This document shows, piece by piece, positions 8,313 to 16,657 of a stretch of DNA of 64,000 bases; the stretch's first letter is position 1; the number at the start of each line of letters is the position of its first letter. The DNA comes from Streptomyces ambofaciens ATCC 23877 (lineage in GTDB: Bacteria > Actinomycetota > Actinomycetes > Streptomycetales > Streptomycetaceae), in contig NZ_CP012382.1 of NCBI RefSeq assembly GCF_001267885.1, positions 558,001 through 622,000 on the forward strand, in the 5' to 3' direction. A program made the position numbers and the translations under genes. A model generated the notes under the pieces. It was given only the letters and a program-made list of their open reading frames with translations, did no database searches and was not told the DNA's origin.

Positions 8313-9515
8313 GTGATCAGCATCGACGGGGTGGGCGTCTTCCTGGGCCTGGACGTCGGCAAGCAGACGCATCACGGCCACGGCCTGACCCCGGCCGGGA
8401 AGAAGGTGTTCGACAAGCAGCTGCCGAACAGCGAACCGAAGCTGCGGGCTGTCTTCGACAAGCTCACGGCCAAGTTCGGCACCGTCCTGGTGATCGTGGA
8501 CCAGCCCGCCTCCATCGGCGCCCTCCCACTGACCGTCGCCCGGGACGCCGGCTGCCAGGTCGCCTACCTGCCCGGACTGGCGATGCGCCGGATCGCCGAC
8601 CTCTACCCGGGCGAGGCCAAGACCGACGCGAAGGACGCCGCGGTCATTGCGGACGCTGCCCGCACCATGCCCCACACCCTGCGCACCCTCGACCTGACCG
8701 ATGAGGTCACCGCGGAGCTGACCATGCTGGTCGGCTTCGACCAGGACCTCGCAGGCGAGGCCAACCGCACCTCCAACCGCATCCGCGGCCTGCTCACCCA
8801 GTTCCACCCCAGCCTGGAGCGCGTCCTCGGCCCGCGCCTGGACCATCCGGCAGTGACCTGGCTCCTCGAGCGTTACGGATCCCCGCAAGCACTCCGCAAA
8901 GCGGGCCGCCGCAAGCTGGTCGAGGTCGTCCGCCCGAGAGCCCCGCGCATGGCCGAGCGGCTGGTCGACGACACCTTCACCGCACTCGACGAGCAGACCG
9001 TCGTCGTCCCGGGCACCGGCACCCTCGACGTGATCGTCCCGTCGCTGGCGAAGTCGCTGGCCGCCGTTCACGAACAACGCCGGGCCCTGGAAACGCGGAT
9101 TGAGGCACTGCTGGAGGCCCACCCTCTTTCCCAGGTCCTGACCTCGATGCCCGGCATCGGCGTCAGGACCGCCGCAGTCCTCCTGGCCACCGTCGGCGAC
9201 GGCAGCAGCTTTCCCACCGCCGCCCACCTGGCCTCCTACGCCGGCCTCGCCCCGGTAACCCGGCAGTCCGGCACGTCGATCCACGGCGAGCACGCCCCCA
9301 GAGGCGGCAACCGGCAGCTGAAACGAGCGATGTTCCTCTCCGCGTTCGCAGCCCTCCACGACCCCGCCTCCCGCACCTACTACGACCGCTGCCGAGCCCG
9401 CGGCAAAACCCACACCCAGGCCCTCCTCCGCCTCGCCCGCCATCGCATCAGCGTCCTGTTCGCCCTGCTCCGCGACGGAACCTTCTACGAGCCGAGGAGC
9501 CCTCGACTCGCTTGA
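8313..9515 (+). CDS. IS110-family transposase (DEDD recombinase)
   Basis: The protein has 400 residues, a typical length for the family. The start is GTG 8313, giving MISIDGVGVFLGLDVGKQ; an upstream in-frame extension to 8163 overlaps the non-coding end and is unlikely. The N-terminal RuvC-like DEDD domain shows LGLDVGK (first Asp), VDQPASIGALP, and DAKDAAVIADAART (last acidic pair). The C-terminal Tnp_20 domain shows SMPGIGVRTAAVLLATVGD and the LASYAGLAPVTRQSG region with the serine expected of this family. The frame is intact, so the element may be active. Confidence 0.92.
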   Translation: MISIDGVGVFLGLDVGKQTHHGHGLTPAGKKVFDKQLPNSEPKLRAVFDKLTAKFGTVLVIVDQPASIGALPLTVARDAGCQVAYLPGLAMRRIADLYPGEAKTDAKDAAVIADAARTMPHTLRTLDLTDEVTAELTMLVGFDQDLAGEANRTSNRIRGLLTQFHPSLERVLGPRLDHPAVTWLLERYGSPQALRKAGRRKLVEVVRPRAPRMAERLVDDTFTALDEQTVVVPGTGTLDVIVPSLAKSLAAVHEQRRALETRIEALLEAHPLSQVLTSMPGIGVRTAAVLLATVGDGSSFPTAAHLASYAGLAPVTRQSGTSIHGEHAPRGGNRQLKRAMFLSAFAALHDPASRTYYDRCRARGKTHTQALLRLARHRISVLFALLRDGTFYEPRSPRLA

Positions 9516-9540
9516 CGAAGGACATAGAGGCACCCCCCTG

Positions 9541-9650
9541 CCGGTCCTGACCTGCCCGGAGACCTCCGACGCGCATAAACGCGAGGACCAGTGGATCAGG
9601 CTCCACTGGAAGACTCGAACTCTGGTGGAATGGGCGGCTTACCGACCGGC
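9541..9650 (+). pseudogene. HAD-like hypothetical gene, downstream half
   Basis: Immediately right of IS110 the frame reads PVLTCPETSDAHKRED then QWIRLHWKTRTLVEWAA. This matches the segment that follows the LVWATTWE region in HAD-like hypothetical proteins. Joined to the half ending at 8056 it restores LPPL-PVLTCPE without a gap. After LVEWAAYRP (near 9645) the similarity stops; the expected WVDDE segment is absent, so the C-terminus was lost in a separate event. Confidence 0.6.
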
Positions 9651-9816
9651 GAGCTCACCGGGATGCGCTCAACCTGGGGCGATGCATCGTGGTCGGGTCA
9701 AGGATGGCCTGTTTCCTGTTCGGATGTCGGGCCGCAGGCAGGCACCCTGAGCCTCGCGGCCACCGGCGTCACGGCATGCCCGCATCGTGATGCCCCCGCT
9801 GCACACCGCGGACGGG

Positions 9817-10842
9817 CTACGTCATCAACTCGATGTGGGGATGCTCGGGCTCCGCCGGGCAGACGAACAGGTGCTGCCGGTAGCCGCTGCCTATCTGGAC
9901 CCCGGTCGCGTTGTAGCCGCGGTGGCCGGGGTACGGTCCAGCACCTGGATGGGGGTGCGGAGACCAGCTGTTGCCGGCGTCGTCCCCTGATCATGCCCAG
10001 GACCCTGCTCTTCTGGCGTTCGGCAGCCGCGGTCGCCGACATCCTCGACACGCCCCCCGAGCCGCCCGCAGTGCAGTTCGACGGCTATCTACCGGAACCG
10101 TGCGTGCTCGAACCGGAGCAGATCACCGAGTACCCCGACCATCTGGAGCTGAGCGAAGGACTGCGGGAGCAGCTCAAGCAGTGGAGTGTGCCGCAGGCGG
10201 CAGAGGAAGACATGGACCCGGACACGTACTACGACTGTGTGCTGTCCAACGCACCCGGCTGGAAGGTCGGCGGCTGGCCCGCTTGGGACTCCAACGACCC
10301 CAGCTCGCAGCCCTGCTCCGAGTGCGGCACCGGCATGGAGCTCCTGATGACCGTTGCCACGTTCGAGGAAGATGATCGAAGGGGCACCACAGAACCTGCA
10401 GCAGGTCCTTGCCCTCCGGCGGGCTCAGATCGGGCACATCCCGTACGTACAGCTGCGCGACGGGCAGCATCGCTATGGGGCCGTCGTACGCCTGGACCGC
10501 CAGCCTCACCGGATACGTCCGAGGGGGCCGGATCCGCTCGAGAGTCTCCCGTTCCTCCGGAGTCAGGTCCCGGCCGTGCGAGGCGGCGAAGATCCGTCGT
10601 TCCAGCCACAGATCCGCCGGGGACTGGGCTGAGTTGATGCCATCCACCACATGCGGCTCCTCGCAGTGCGGCCACGGCTCCTCAGCGGGCCACAGCAGCG
10701 GCCCGCCGATCGAGCTGTCGTGCCATGTCGGCGCCCCAGTGCGGGGGTGCAGGCGGGTCGCCGTGCGGGCCAGCGGAGCCAGTTGAGGAAAGACCGCGGC
10801 AACGTCGATGGGCCGTGGCGGAGTGACAGGAGTGACCTTCAT
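9817..10842 (-). pseudogene. DUF1963/YwqG-like gene disrupted by an internal inversion
   Basis: From ATG 10842 the leftward frame reads MKVTPVTPPRPIDVAA to LLQVLWCPFDH (157 codons, to 10372). The last 55 codons (DDAGNSWSPHPHPGAG to EHPHIELMT) lie at 9984-9820 on the same strand, with a TAG stop at 9819-9817. The missing middle sits between them on the opposite strand (9987-10371). Flipping that block restores one 341-codon frame: CPFDH-LIMPRTLLFW at one join and ATFEE-G-DDAGNSW at the other. LLQVLWCP and WKVGGWPAW are typical of DUF1963-like proteins. As it stands the product would be truncated and frameshifted. Confidence 0.8.
9987..10371 (+). other. Inverted 385-bp segment inside the DUF1963-like gene
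   Basis: Read rightward it encodes LIMPRTLLFWRSAAAVADIL through GWKVGGWPAW and CSECGTGMELLMTVATFEE (128 codons plus one base). It belongs between the two leftward parts of the flanking gene. Both breakpoints, chosen as the only positions that restore the frame, lie next to short inverted repeats: GATCAT at 9989-9994 and ATGATC at 10372-10377. Confidence 0.75.
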
Positions 10843-11097
10843 GGCCGCAATCTTGCCAATCGCCACTGCCAACGGCCCTCGTGGCCGCCCCAGAGTTCCG
10901 GCTCGGGCACCACCCGGGGTAGCGCTACCGCCGATCCGTTGCCATGCGCAATCCTCGATCAAGGGCTGCGGGCCACTCAAGGCCAACGCCTGCGCCGCTA
11001 CAACGCCTACACACACGAGGTGCGCGACCATGTGGCGAGTTCTCTACCAGGCAGGGAGCCGACTCGGCTATGCCGCCTCCCTGCGCTGTGACATATC

Positions 11098-12099
11098 TCA
11101 TGGGGTCTGTCCGGCCTCGTCGACGATGCCCGAGTCGATGAGGGCGACGGAGGTGACGGCGGTTCCGGCTCGGCCCCAGGCGTTGTCTTCCACGAGGACC
11201 GTGCGCTCACCCAGCAGCCGGGCCGTGCTCTTGTCGAAGATCCATTCCGTGCGTTCGCCGTCGTGGGTCCGGGCGACGGCGACCCCGTGCCGGCCCGCCG
11301 CGTCCACGGCGTCGGGGACGATGCCGACTCCGGGAATGAGCGCAGCGGCGCGGTAGAGAGCCGCAGTGGTCTTGGGGGGAGTCACCCCGTTGCGCAGCAG
11401 GTCGCCGATCGTGACGAAGGCTTCCTGGTCCGGTCCTGTCGTGGAGCCGGATCCGGCTCCGTGGTTCTTCTCGGCGTCGTCGCGGATCTGCTCGAGCAGG
11501 GCGTCAGGATCGGCCGGCAGGGCGGCGAGGAAGATGTAGGTCGGCGCGTTCAGGTTCCCTCCACCCGCAGTGCCCGGCAGCAGGCTGTCGCTGCCGCCCT
11601 TGCGCTGCATGGTCGGCTTGCTGCCGTCCACCGAGGTCCACCGCTCCATGCTCTCGTCCTCGCGCAGAAGCTCCATTTCGCCGGCTGTGGTCTCGGACAG
11701 CACCGACGTGTGACCCACCGTCTTGACGTAGGAGTACTGGCCGGCGCGCACCGTCGTCCGCGGTGTCGTCGCGGCGGCCAGGGCCGCTCTTTCCAGCAGC
11801 CGGACCGATGCTGCCGAGGCCGGTGGCACAGTACGCGCGGTGTCAGGAGATCCGGAACCGAGACTGAGGACGACGACGGCAGCTCCGGCAGCCACCGCTG
11901 TGCCCAGGAGCAGGCCCCAGCGAACTCTCGGCCGCGAGGCGAGGCGGGAAGGGCGGGATCGCGCGTGCCGGTCGACCTCGCTCAAGAAGTGTGCGCGGCG
12001 TGCTGCCACGCGTTCGGGTGCCGGGTCCGGGTAGGGCGCGGGAGGCAGCGTCCGGCTCGCCTGCTCACGCTCGACTTGTTCCCGCTGCTCCAGATTCAT
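11098..12099 (-). CDS. CU044_5270 family protein, likely anti-sigma partner
   Basis: The protein has 333 residues. The N-terminus is cytosolic and charged (MNLEQREQVEREQ to about 55). One transmembrane helix (WGLLLGTAVAAGAAVVVLSL, about 62-81) leads into a long extracytoplasmic domain. Layout and sequence resemble the actinobacterial CU044_5270 family, usually encoded beside an ECF sigma factor. Its start ATG overlaps the stop of the sigma gene by 4 nt (ATGA), so the pair is translationally coupled. The inferred role is membrane-bound control or sensing for that sigma factor. Confidence 0.8.
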   Translation of the reverse strand: MNLEQREQVEREQASRTLPPAPYPDPAPERVAARRAHFLSEVDRHARSRPSRLASRPRVRWGLLLGTAVAAGAAVVVLSLGSGSPDTARTVPPASAASVRLLERAALAAATTPRTTVRAGQYSYVKTVGHTSVLSETTAGEMELLREDESMERWTSVDGSKPTMQRKGGSDSLLPGTAGGGNLNAPTYIFLAALPADPDALLEQIRDDAEKNHGAGSGSTTGPDQEAFVTIGDLLRNGVTPPKTTAALYRAAALIPGVGIVPDAVDAAGRHGVAVARTHDGERTEWIFDKSTARLLGERTVLVEDNAWGRAGTAVTSVALIDSGIVDEAGQTP

Positions 12100-12761
12100 C
12101 GTGGTCTCCTTCGGTGGGCGTGCGGGCTGCGGTCACCCCGCTGTGCGATGTGTCCGCTGCCGGTCCGCGGTTCCGCACCGTCCGCATTCGGCACCGCCAG
12201 TTCCTCCTCGACGAGCCTGCGCAGTTTCCCTCTCGCCCGGGAAAGCCGGGAACGTACGGTGCCCACCGGAACACCCAGTGCCTCAGCGGCCGCCGCGTAC
12301 CCCAGGCCGGACCAGACGACCAGCGTGAAGACCTCGCGCTCGCCGCGCTTGAGACATTGCAGCGCTCTGGCAGCGGCGGCCAGCCGCTGAGCGTCGGCCA
12401 TCTGACCGACCACCTCGTCCGAAAAGTCCGGCGAAGCTTCCGGCGGCGGCAGACGGGTCATCGCCTCCCGGTGCCGGCGTGCCGCCCGGGCGGTATTGCG
12501 CATCACGTTCGTCGCGATGCCCAAGAGCCACGCCCGGACGCTTCTGACTTCCTCGCGCAGCTTGTCACGCAGCCGCCACGCCTCCAGGAAAGTGAGCGAC
12601 AGGACGTCCTCGGCCACGGCCCAGTCGCCCGTCGTCCGGATCGCGTGGGCGTAGACGACGCGCGCGTGCTCGTCGAAGATCTCGGCGAACGCCGCCCGAT
12701 CGCCGGACCGGACCCGTTCATGTAAGAGGAAGTCCACAGCAACAAGTGTCCGCACAGCCAC
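12096..12761 (-). CDS. ECF RNA polymerase sigma factor
   Basis: The protein has 221 residues. Region 2 (about 12-80) shows FAEIFDEHARVVYAHAIRTTG and the DVLSLTFLEAWR helix. Region 4 (about 130-185) shows RGEREVFTLVVWSGLGYAAAAEAL and GVPVGTVRSRLSRARGKLR, the -35-binding helix-turn-helix. A short Arg/His-rich tail follows. It lies first in a two-gene operon with the CU044_5270-like membrane protein, with a 4-nt overlap. This is the common arrangement for extracytoplasmic-function sigma factors held by a membrane partner. Confidence 0.92.
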   Translation of the reverse strand: MAVRTLVAVDFLLHERVRSGDRAAFAEIFDEHARVVYAHAIRTTGDWAVAEDVLSLTFLEAWRLRDKLREEVRSVRAWLLGIATNVMRNTARAARRHREAMTRLPPPEASPDFSDEVVGQMADAQRLAAAARALQCLKRGEREVFTLVVWSGLGYAAAAEALGVPVGTVRSRLSRARGKLRRLVEEELAVPNADGAEPRTGSGHIAQRGDRSPHAHRRRPR

Positions 12762-12933
12762 AACGGTTCCTCGCCCGGCAGGAGTCCCTCGACGAGCGGT
12801 GACCGCGGCCCCTCCGTCCGCTCACAGCCCGCGCCGTGCCCCCTCGGGGCTGCCGTCCTGTCCGGCGTGGGCCCGCGGGACCGTCGGTCAGCGCCCCCAC
12901 TGCGTCACGGCGCTGGGTGTGGGCGGCGCCCGG

Positions 12934-13134
12934 TCATTGCGGGCAGCCGCCGGCGCAGAGCAGACCGACGATCCCGCCGTCGCCGGCCGCCGCGGGGACG
13001 ACGTGGTGGGTGGTGGCCGCGGAACGCCCGCCGGTCTCCCAGGGCATGGAGGCCGCCACGGCCTGGGGGACGAGGGCGGAGAAGGCTGCGGTGGTCATGA
13101 AGACGGCTGCCACCACACCCTTGCACTGACGCAT
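12934..13134 (-). CDS. Small secreted peptide
   Basis: The peptide has 66 residues from ATG 13134, chosen because GGAGGAGTCCAG sits directly upstream. A signal peptide is clear (MRQCKGVVAAVFMTTAAFSALVPQAVA, cleavage near residue 27). The mature part is about 39 residues and ends GGIVGLLCAGGCPQ with two cysteines that could pair. I do not recognise a family. Small exported peptides of this kind are common in Streptomyces; their roles are mostly unknown. Confidence 0.65.
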   Translation of the reverse strand: MRQCKGVVAAVFMTTAAFSALVPQAVAASMPWETGGRSAATTHHVVPAAAGDGGIVGLLCAGGCPQ

Positions 13135-13525
13135 CTGGACTCCTCCATCGATATTCGGCCGACGACGTACGGCGGTCGGCCGTCTCCCCGGCCCGGCCGC
13201 CACGGCTGACCGCCAGTCTCACCGTGCGCGGTACGCCGTTCCAGGCCCACCGGACAAGTCACGGCGATTCTTCATACGATCACCGTGAACGGCGGCGTGC
13301 GTTCCGGACAGGTGCGGCCACGCGGGCGGCGGTTGCCGCGCCGGGCCCCGCTCCACCGGATTCAGGACGCGGCGTTCTTCCCGCTCGCTGTCACTCGGGG
13401 GGCGGCCCTTGCAGCGCCCGCGAGAGCACACTGCGCGCCGACCGTGAGGCCGTGGCCGTACACGGGGTTTGTAAACGGCGACGGCGTCGCCCAGGCGGAC
13501 GAATCCGGCGGGACGGCGTCCGGCC
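13135..13525. other. Intergenic region, no convincing gene
   Basis: This 391-bp stretch lies between the small secreted peptide and the MmyB-type regulator stop. It should hold the peptide's promoter. Several short frames cross it but none has a good ribosome site together with codon bias. Confidence 0.45.
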
Positions 13526-14374
13526 TCAGCGCAGCGCCCGCGAGCCGATAACCGCGAGGAGGCGCAGTCTGTCGTGGCTCTCGCCGCCCGGTACCGCGGT
13601 GTAGACGACGAGGCGGTGTGACTGCTCCGGGTCGAGGAGCATCTGACAGTTCAGTTCGAGGGCACCGACCTCCGGGTGGACGAAGCGCTTGACGTGATGG
13701 GGTCGGACGCCGACCTCGTGCTTGTCCCACAGGACACGGAACTCGTCGCTCCGCGCGAGGAGCAGCTCGGCGTACTCGGCGGCTCGGGAGCCCGGCCCTC
13801 GTAGCGTGGCCACTTCACGGAGGCCGGACGCGAACATCCGGGAGAGGAACGCGTGATCCGCCGGCGCGTAGAGCTCGCGGGTCTCCGGATCGGTGAACCA
13901 GCGGTAGCCGATGCTGCGCGCCGGACCGGTGTGGCGGGTCCCGTCCCCGGTGAGAGCGATGCCGAGCGGGGTCTGCCGCAGCGTCTCCCCGAGTTCGGTG
14001 ACGACCTCCGCGGGCGTGTCGCCCAGCCGGTCGAGGACGCGCAGCAGGCCGGGGCTGATGTGCTCGCTGACGGTGCCCGTGCCCCGGACGGGCGGGGCGT
14101 GACCGGCGAGACGGAACAGGTGGTCCCGCTCTTCGAGGGAGAGGTGCAGCCCCTGCGCCATCGAGGCGATCATGGACTCGGACGGCTGCGGGCCGCGCCC
14201 GCGCTCGAGGCGGGCGTAGTAGTCGGTCGACATGTGGCAGAGGTCGGCGACCTCCTCCCGGCGCAGACCGCTCGTTCTGCGCCGCTGTCCGCGCGGGAGA
14301 CCGACGTCCTCGGGTTGCAGCAGCTCCCTGCGGCGCCGCAGGTACGCCGCGAGCCCGGCCCGGTCGATGTCCAT
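13526..14374 (-). CDS. XRE-family regulator with MmyB-like ligand-binding domain
   Basis: The protein has 282 residues. The N-terminal helix-turn-helix (about 8-75) contains LRRRRELLQPEDVG, RTSGLRREEVADLCHMSTDYYARLERGR and a following helix. The rest (about 105-270) is the MmyB-like ligand-binding domain (IGYRWFTDPETRELY, LRGPGSRAAEYAELLLARSDEFRVLWDKHEV, HPEVGALELNCQ). Such proteins commonly repress a neighbouring divergent oxidoreductase gene. An SDR gene starts 272 bp away at 14646, which makes it the likely target. Confidence 0.9.
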   Translation of the reverse strand: MDIDRAGLAAYLRRRRELLQPEDVGLPRGQRRRTSGLRREEVADLCHMSTDYYARLERGRGPQPSESMIASMAQGLHLSLEERDHLFRLAGHAPPVRGTGTVSEHISPGLLRVLDRLGDTPAEVVTELGETLRQTPLGIALTGDGTRHTGPARSIGYRWFTDPETRELYAPADHAFLSRMFASGLREVATLRGPGSRAAEYAELLLARSDEFRVLWDKHEVGVRPHHVKRFVHPEVGALELNCQMLLDPEQSHRLVVYTAVPGGESHDRLRLLAVIGSRALR

Positions 14375-14523
14375 GCGTTTCCCCCTCTCGTACCGGTCCC
14401 TTTCTAGCGCGTGGCCCCGCGCTTATCCACGGATCGTCGATCCCCCTCTCCGGCGCGGCCGGCCGACGGTGCCGGGCGGACGGCAGACGTGTCCCCGGCA
14501 CGGCCCCGCCGGCCTGCCGCGAC

Positions 14524-14552
14524 CCGGTCCGCCGCGGCCCCGGTCCGCCGCG
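14524..14552. promoter_or_regulatory. Direct repeats between regulator and SDR gene
   Basis: CCGGTCCGCCGCG occurs at 14524-14536 and 14540-14552 (16-bp period), followed by a degenerate third copy near 14556. The repeats lie in the divergent intergenic region and are candidate binding sites for the MmyB-like regulator. Low-complexity GC sequence makes chance repetition possible. Confidence 0.35.
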
Positions 14553-14645
14553 ACCCGGCCCGCCCATCAGTGGATCGGGAGGTCCTGGACACGTCCGGTC
14601 GCCGGGGACACCTTGGGGACGACGACATCGTGAGGGAGTGCACAC

Positions 14646-15587
14646 ATGCCACGCCAGGACACCGACATCAGCGTTCCCGACCTGACCGGGAAGCGTGCCG
14701 TCGTCACCGGAGCGAGTGACGGAATCGGACTCGGCATCGCCACGCGTCTGGCCGCCGCCGGCGCGGAGGTCGTCATGCCGGTCCGCAATCCGCGCAAGGG
14801 CGAGGGAGCGGTTGCCAGGATCCGTCAGGGGGCGCCCCACGCGAACGTGTCGCTGCGCGCCCTCGACCTCTCCTCGCTCGCCTCCGTCACCGCACTCGGC
14901 AAGGCCTTGCTGGACGAGGGCCGCCCCATCCACCTCCTCGTCAACAACGCCGGCGTCATGACCCCGCCCGACCGGCAGACGACCGCCGACGGCTTCGAGC
15001 TGCAGTTCGGCACCAACCACCTGGGCCACTTCGCCCTGGTCCACCACCTGTTGCCGCTGCTGCGAGCCGGCCGGGCCCGGGTGACGTCCCAGATCAGCGT
15101 CGCCGCGAACCGCAACGCCATCAACTGGGACGACCTGGGCTGGCAGCGTTCCTACAACGGCATGCGCGCCTACAGCCAGTCGAAGATCGCCCTCGGTCTC
15201 TTCGGACTCGAACTCGACCGGCGCTCCGAAGCGGCGGGCTGGGGCATCACGAGCAACCTCTCCCACCCGGGAATCGCGCCGACGAGCCTGCTCGCCGCCC
15301 GCCCCGAGGTCGGCCGCACCGAGGACACGCTGGGAGTACGCCTGATCCGCGCCCTGTCCACCCGCGGCATCCTTGTCGGCACGGTGCACACGGCGCAGTT
15401 GCCTGCCCTGCTCGCCGCCACGTCCCCCCAGGCCGTCGGCGGGGGCTTCTACGGACCGAAGGGGCCCGGGCACATGGGTGGCCCTCCGGGGGAGCAGAAG
15501 CTGTACAGCCGTTTGCGCGACACCGGGGAGGCGCAGCGCATCTGGCGGATCTCCGAGGAGCTCGCGGGTGTCGGCTCCTGGGGGTAG
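14646..15587 (+). CDS. SDR family oxidoreductase
   Basis: The protein has 313 residues from ATG 14646. The Rossmann NAD(P) motif TGASDGIG lies at about 22-29, with the NNAGVM motif near 100 and a catalytic YSQSK near 175. The sequence aligns with the retinol-dehydrogenase/WW-oxidoreductase-like branch of SDRs ([17 protein letters not shown]). The substrate cannot be predicted. It is divergent from the MmyB-like regulator at 13526-14374, the usual pairing in Streptomyces, and is followed by a 19-bp tandem repeat array. Confidence 0.9.
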   Translation: MPRQDTDISVPDLTGKRAVVTGASDGIGLGIATRLAAAGAEVVMPVRNPRKGEGAVARIRQGAPHANVSLRALDLSSLASVTALGKALLDEGRPIHLLVNNAGVMTPPDRQTTADGFELQFGTNHLGHFALVHHLLPLLRAGRARVTSQISVAANRNAINWDDLGWQRSYNGMRAYSQSKIALGLFGLELDRRSEAAGWGITSNLSHPGIAPTSLLAARPEVGRTEDTLGVRLIRALSTRGILVGTVHTAQLPALLAATSPQAVGGGFYGPKGPGHMGGPPGEQKLYSRLRDTGEAQRIWRISEELAGVGSWG

Positions 15588-15591
15588 GGCC

Positions 15592-15705
15592 TCCCGGGCC
15601 CGACGAGGTCTCGCGGCCCTGAGGAGACCTTGCGGCCCTGAGGAGACCTTGCGGCCCTGACAAGGCATTGCGGGACGGACGACGTCTCGCGGGACGGATG
15701 ACGTC
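15592..15705. repeat. Six-unit 19-bp degenerate tandem repeat
   Basis: Units start at 15592, 15611, 15630, 15649, 15668 and 15687 with exact 19-bp spacing. Two central units are nearly identical (TTGCGGCCCTGAGGAGACC type) and the last two share GCGGGACGGAYGACGTC. The first is the most degenerate. The array begins 4 bp after the SDR stop codon and precedes the protease gene by about 190 bp. No reading frame or hairpin explains it. Confidence 0.7.
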
Positions 15706-15898
15706 ACCCTTCGACAGGAGCCCGTCGGCCCGACTCCCGCCGGTCGCGCGGGGGGTGACGGAACCGCCGGCACACGGGTGGGGGCATCCGGTGATCCGGC
15801 TCGGCAGCCGGAATGACGGATTGGCGGCCGTGCGATGCGGGCAGGGAGGCAGGTGGTGTCATGAACGCGACTACCTTCCCCCCACAAGGAGGTCGACC

Positions 15899-16465
15899 AT
15901 GCACGTCCGTACCTTGACCGGCGGCCTGGCCGCGACGCTGCTGATGTCCCTACCCCTGCTCGGTGGCCAGGCCTCGGCCGCCGGCCCGTCCGGAGGCTCC
16001 ACGCTTCCCGCTGCCGCAGCCGCCCGGATCCTCACCTACGACGCGAGCGGCTCCGCGGAGTTCAAATCCGCGGTCGACCGCGGCGCGGCCATCTGGAACG
16101 AGAGCGTCGACAGCGTGGAGCTCCGACCGGCCGCGTCCGGACAGCGCGCCAACATCCGCGTCCTGGCGGACAACGGCTGGCCGCGTGCCCTGCCCGGTTC
16201 CCTCGGCAACGGCACCGTCTACATCGGGCGCCAAGCCGTGAACCAGGGTTACAACACGGTGCGCATCTCGTCCCACGAACTCGGGCACATCCTGGGGCTG
16301 CCGGACCGCAAGCCCGGCCCCTGCTCCAGTCTGATGTCGGGGTCCAGCGCGGGCGTCCCCTGCACCAACCCCTACCCGAACGCGGCCGAGAAGGCCGAGG
16401 TCGAGGGCAACTTCTCCGCGACCTCCCGGGCACCTGCGCCGCGGCCCGTCCTGGTCGGAGACTGA
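15899..16465 (+). CDS. Snapalysin-like secreted zinc metalloprotease
   Basis: The protein has 188 residues from ATG 15899, preceded by AAGGAGGTCGACC. The signal peptide covers about 1-28 (MHVRTLTGGLAATLLM, cleavage after QASA). The mature enzyme carries HELGHILGLPD at 126-136, the HExxHxxGxxD zinc site of snapalysins (M7), and cysteines near 142 and 157 that probably form the disulfide of this family. The product is a small neutral protease acting outside the cell. The LysR activator usually found beside snpA is absent here. A strong terminator follows at 16504-16531. Confidence 0.88.
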   Translation: MHVRTLTGGLAATLLMSLPLLGGQASAAGPSGGSTLPAAAAARILTYDASGSAEFKSAVDRGAAIWNESVDSVELRPAASGQRANIRVLADNGWPRALPGSLGNGTVYIGRQAVNQGYNTVRISSHELGHILGLPDRKPGPCSSLMSGSSAGVPCTNPYPNAAEKAEVEGNFSATSRAPAPRPVLVGD

Positions 16466-16503
16466 CCGAAAGCTCAGGGAAACCGTCCGTGCTCCACCCG
16501 TGC

Positions 16504-16531
16504 ACCCCACCCCGCACACGAGGGGTGGGGT
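16504..16531 (+). terminator. Terminator after the snapalysin-like gene
   Basis: ACCCCACCCC (16504-16513) pairs perfectly with GGGGTGGGGT (16522-16531) around an 8-nt loop, 38 bp after the stop codon at 16465. No long T-run follows, as is common in high-GC actinobacteria. Confidence 0.65.
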
Positions 16532-16657
16532 CACGCGCTCCCAGCGGGTCGCCTACCCCGGCCGCGCCCCGCCGGCCTCTCGGCGCTCCGGACACCACCC
16601 CGTCAGCCCCCGGCGCTCCGGGCACCGCTGATCGGACCCTCCCAGCCCTGTCGGCGG

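Larger units (their letters stand above)
8057..9541 (+). mobile_element. IS110-family insertion sequence
   Basis: The element is about 1.48 kb. Its limits are inferred from where the interrupted HAD-like frame stops (LPPL, 8056) and resumes (PVLTCPE, from about 9541). It has a long non-coding left end (about 256 bp), one transposase gene and a short right end (about 26 bp), the layout of the IS110 group. No target duplication is evident, as expected for this family. CGGTCCTG occurs at 8067-8074 and again at the right junction (9542-9549). Confidence 0.8.

Noticed and set aside
9591..10637. 348-codon open frame on the plus strand
   Set aside because: It fuses the HAD-like remnant, unrelated sequence and the inverted DUF1963 segment; the parts belong to different genes.
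13285..13551. Plus-strand frame containing YTGFVNGDG
   Set aside because: It resembles a fragment of an MBG-type repeat, but the match is too short, there is no signal peptide, and it overlaps the regulator gene end.
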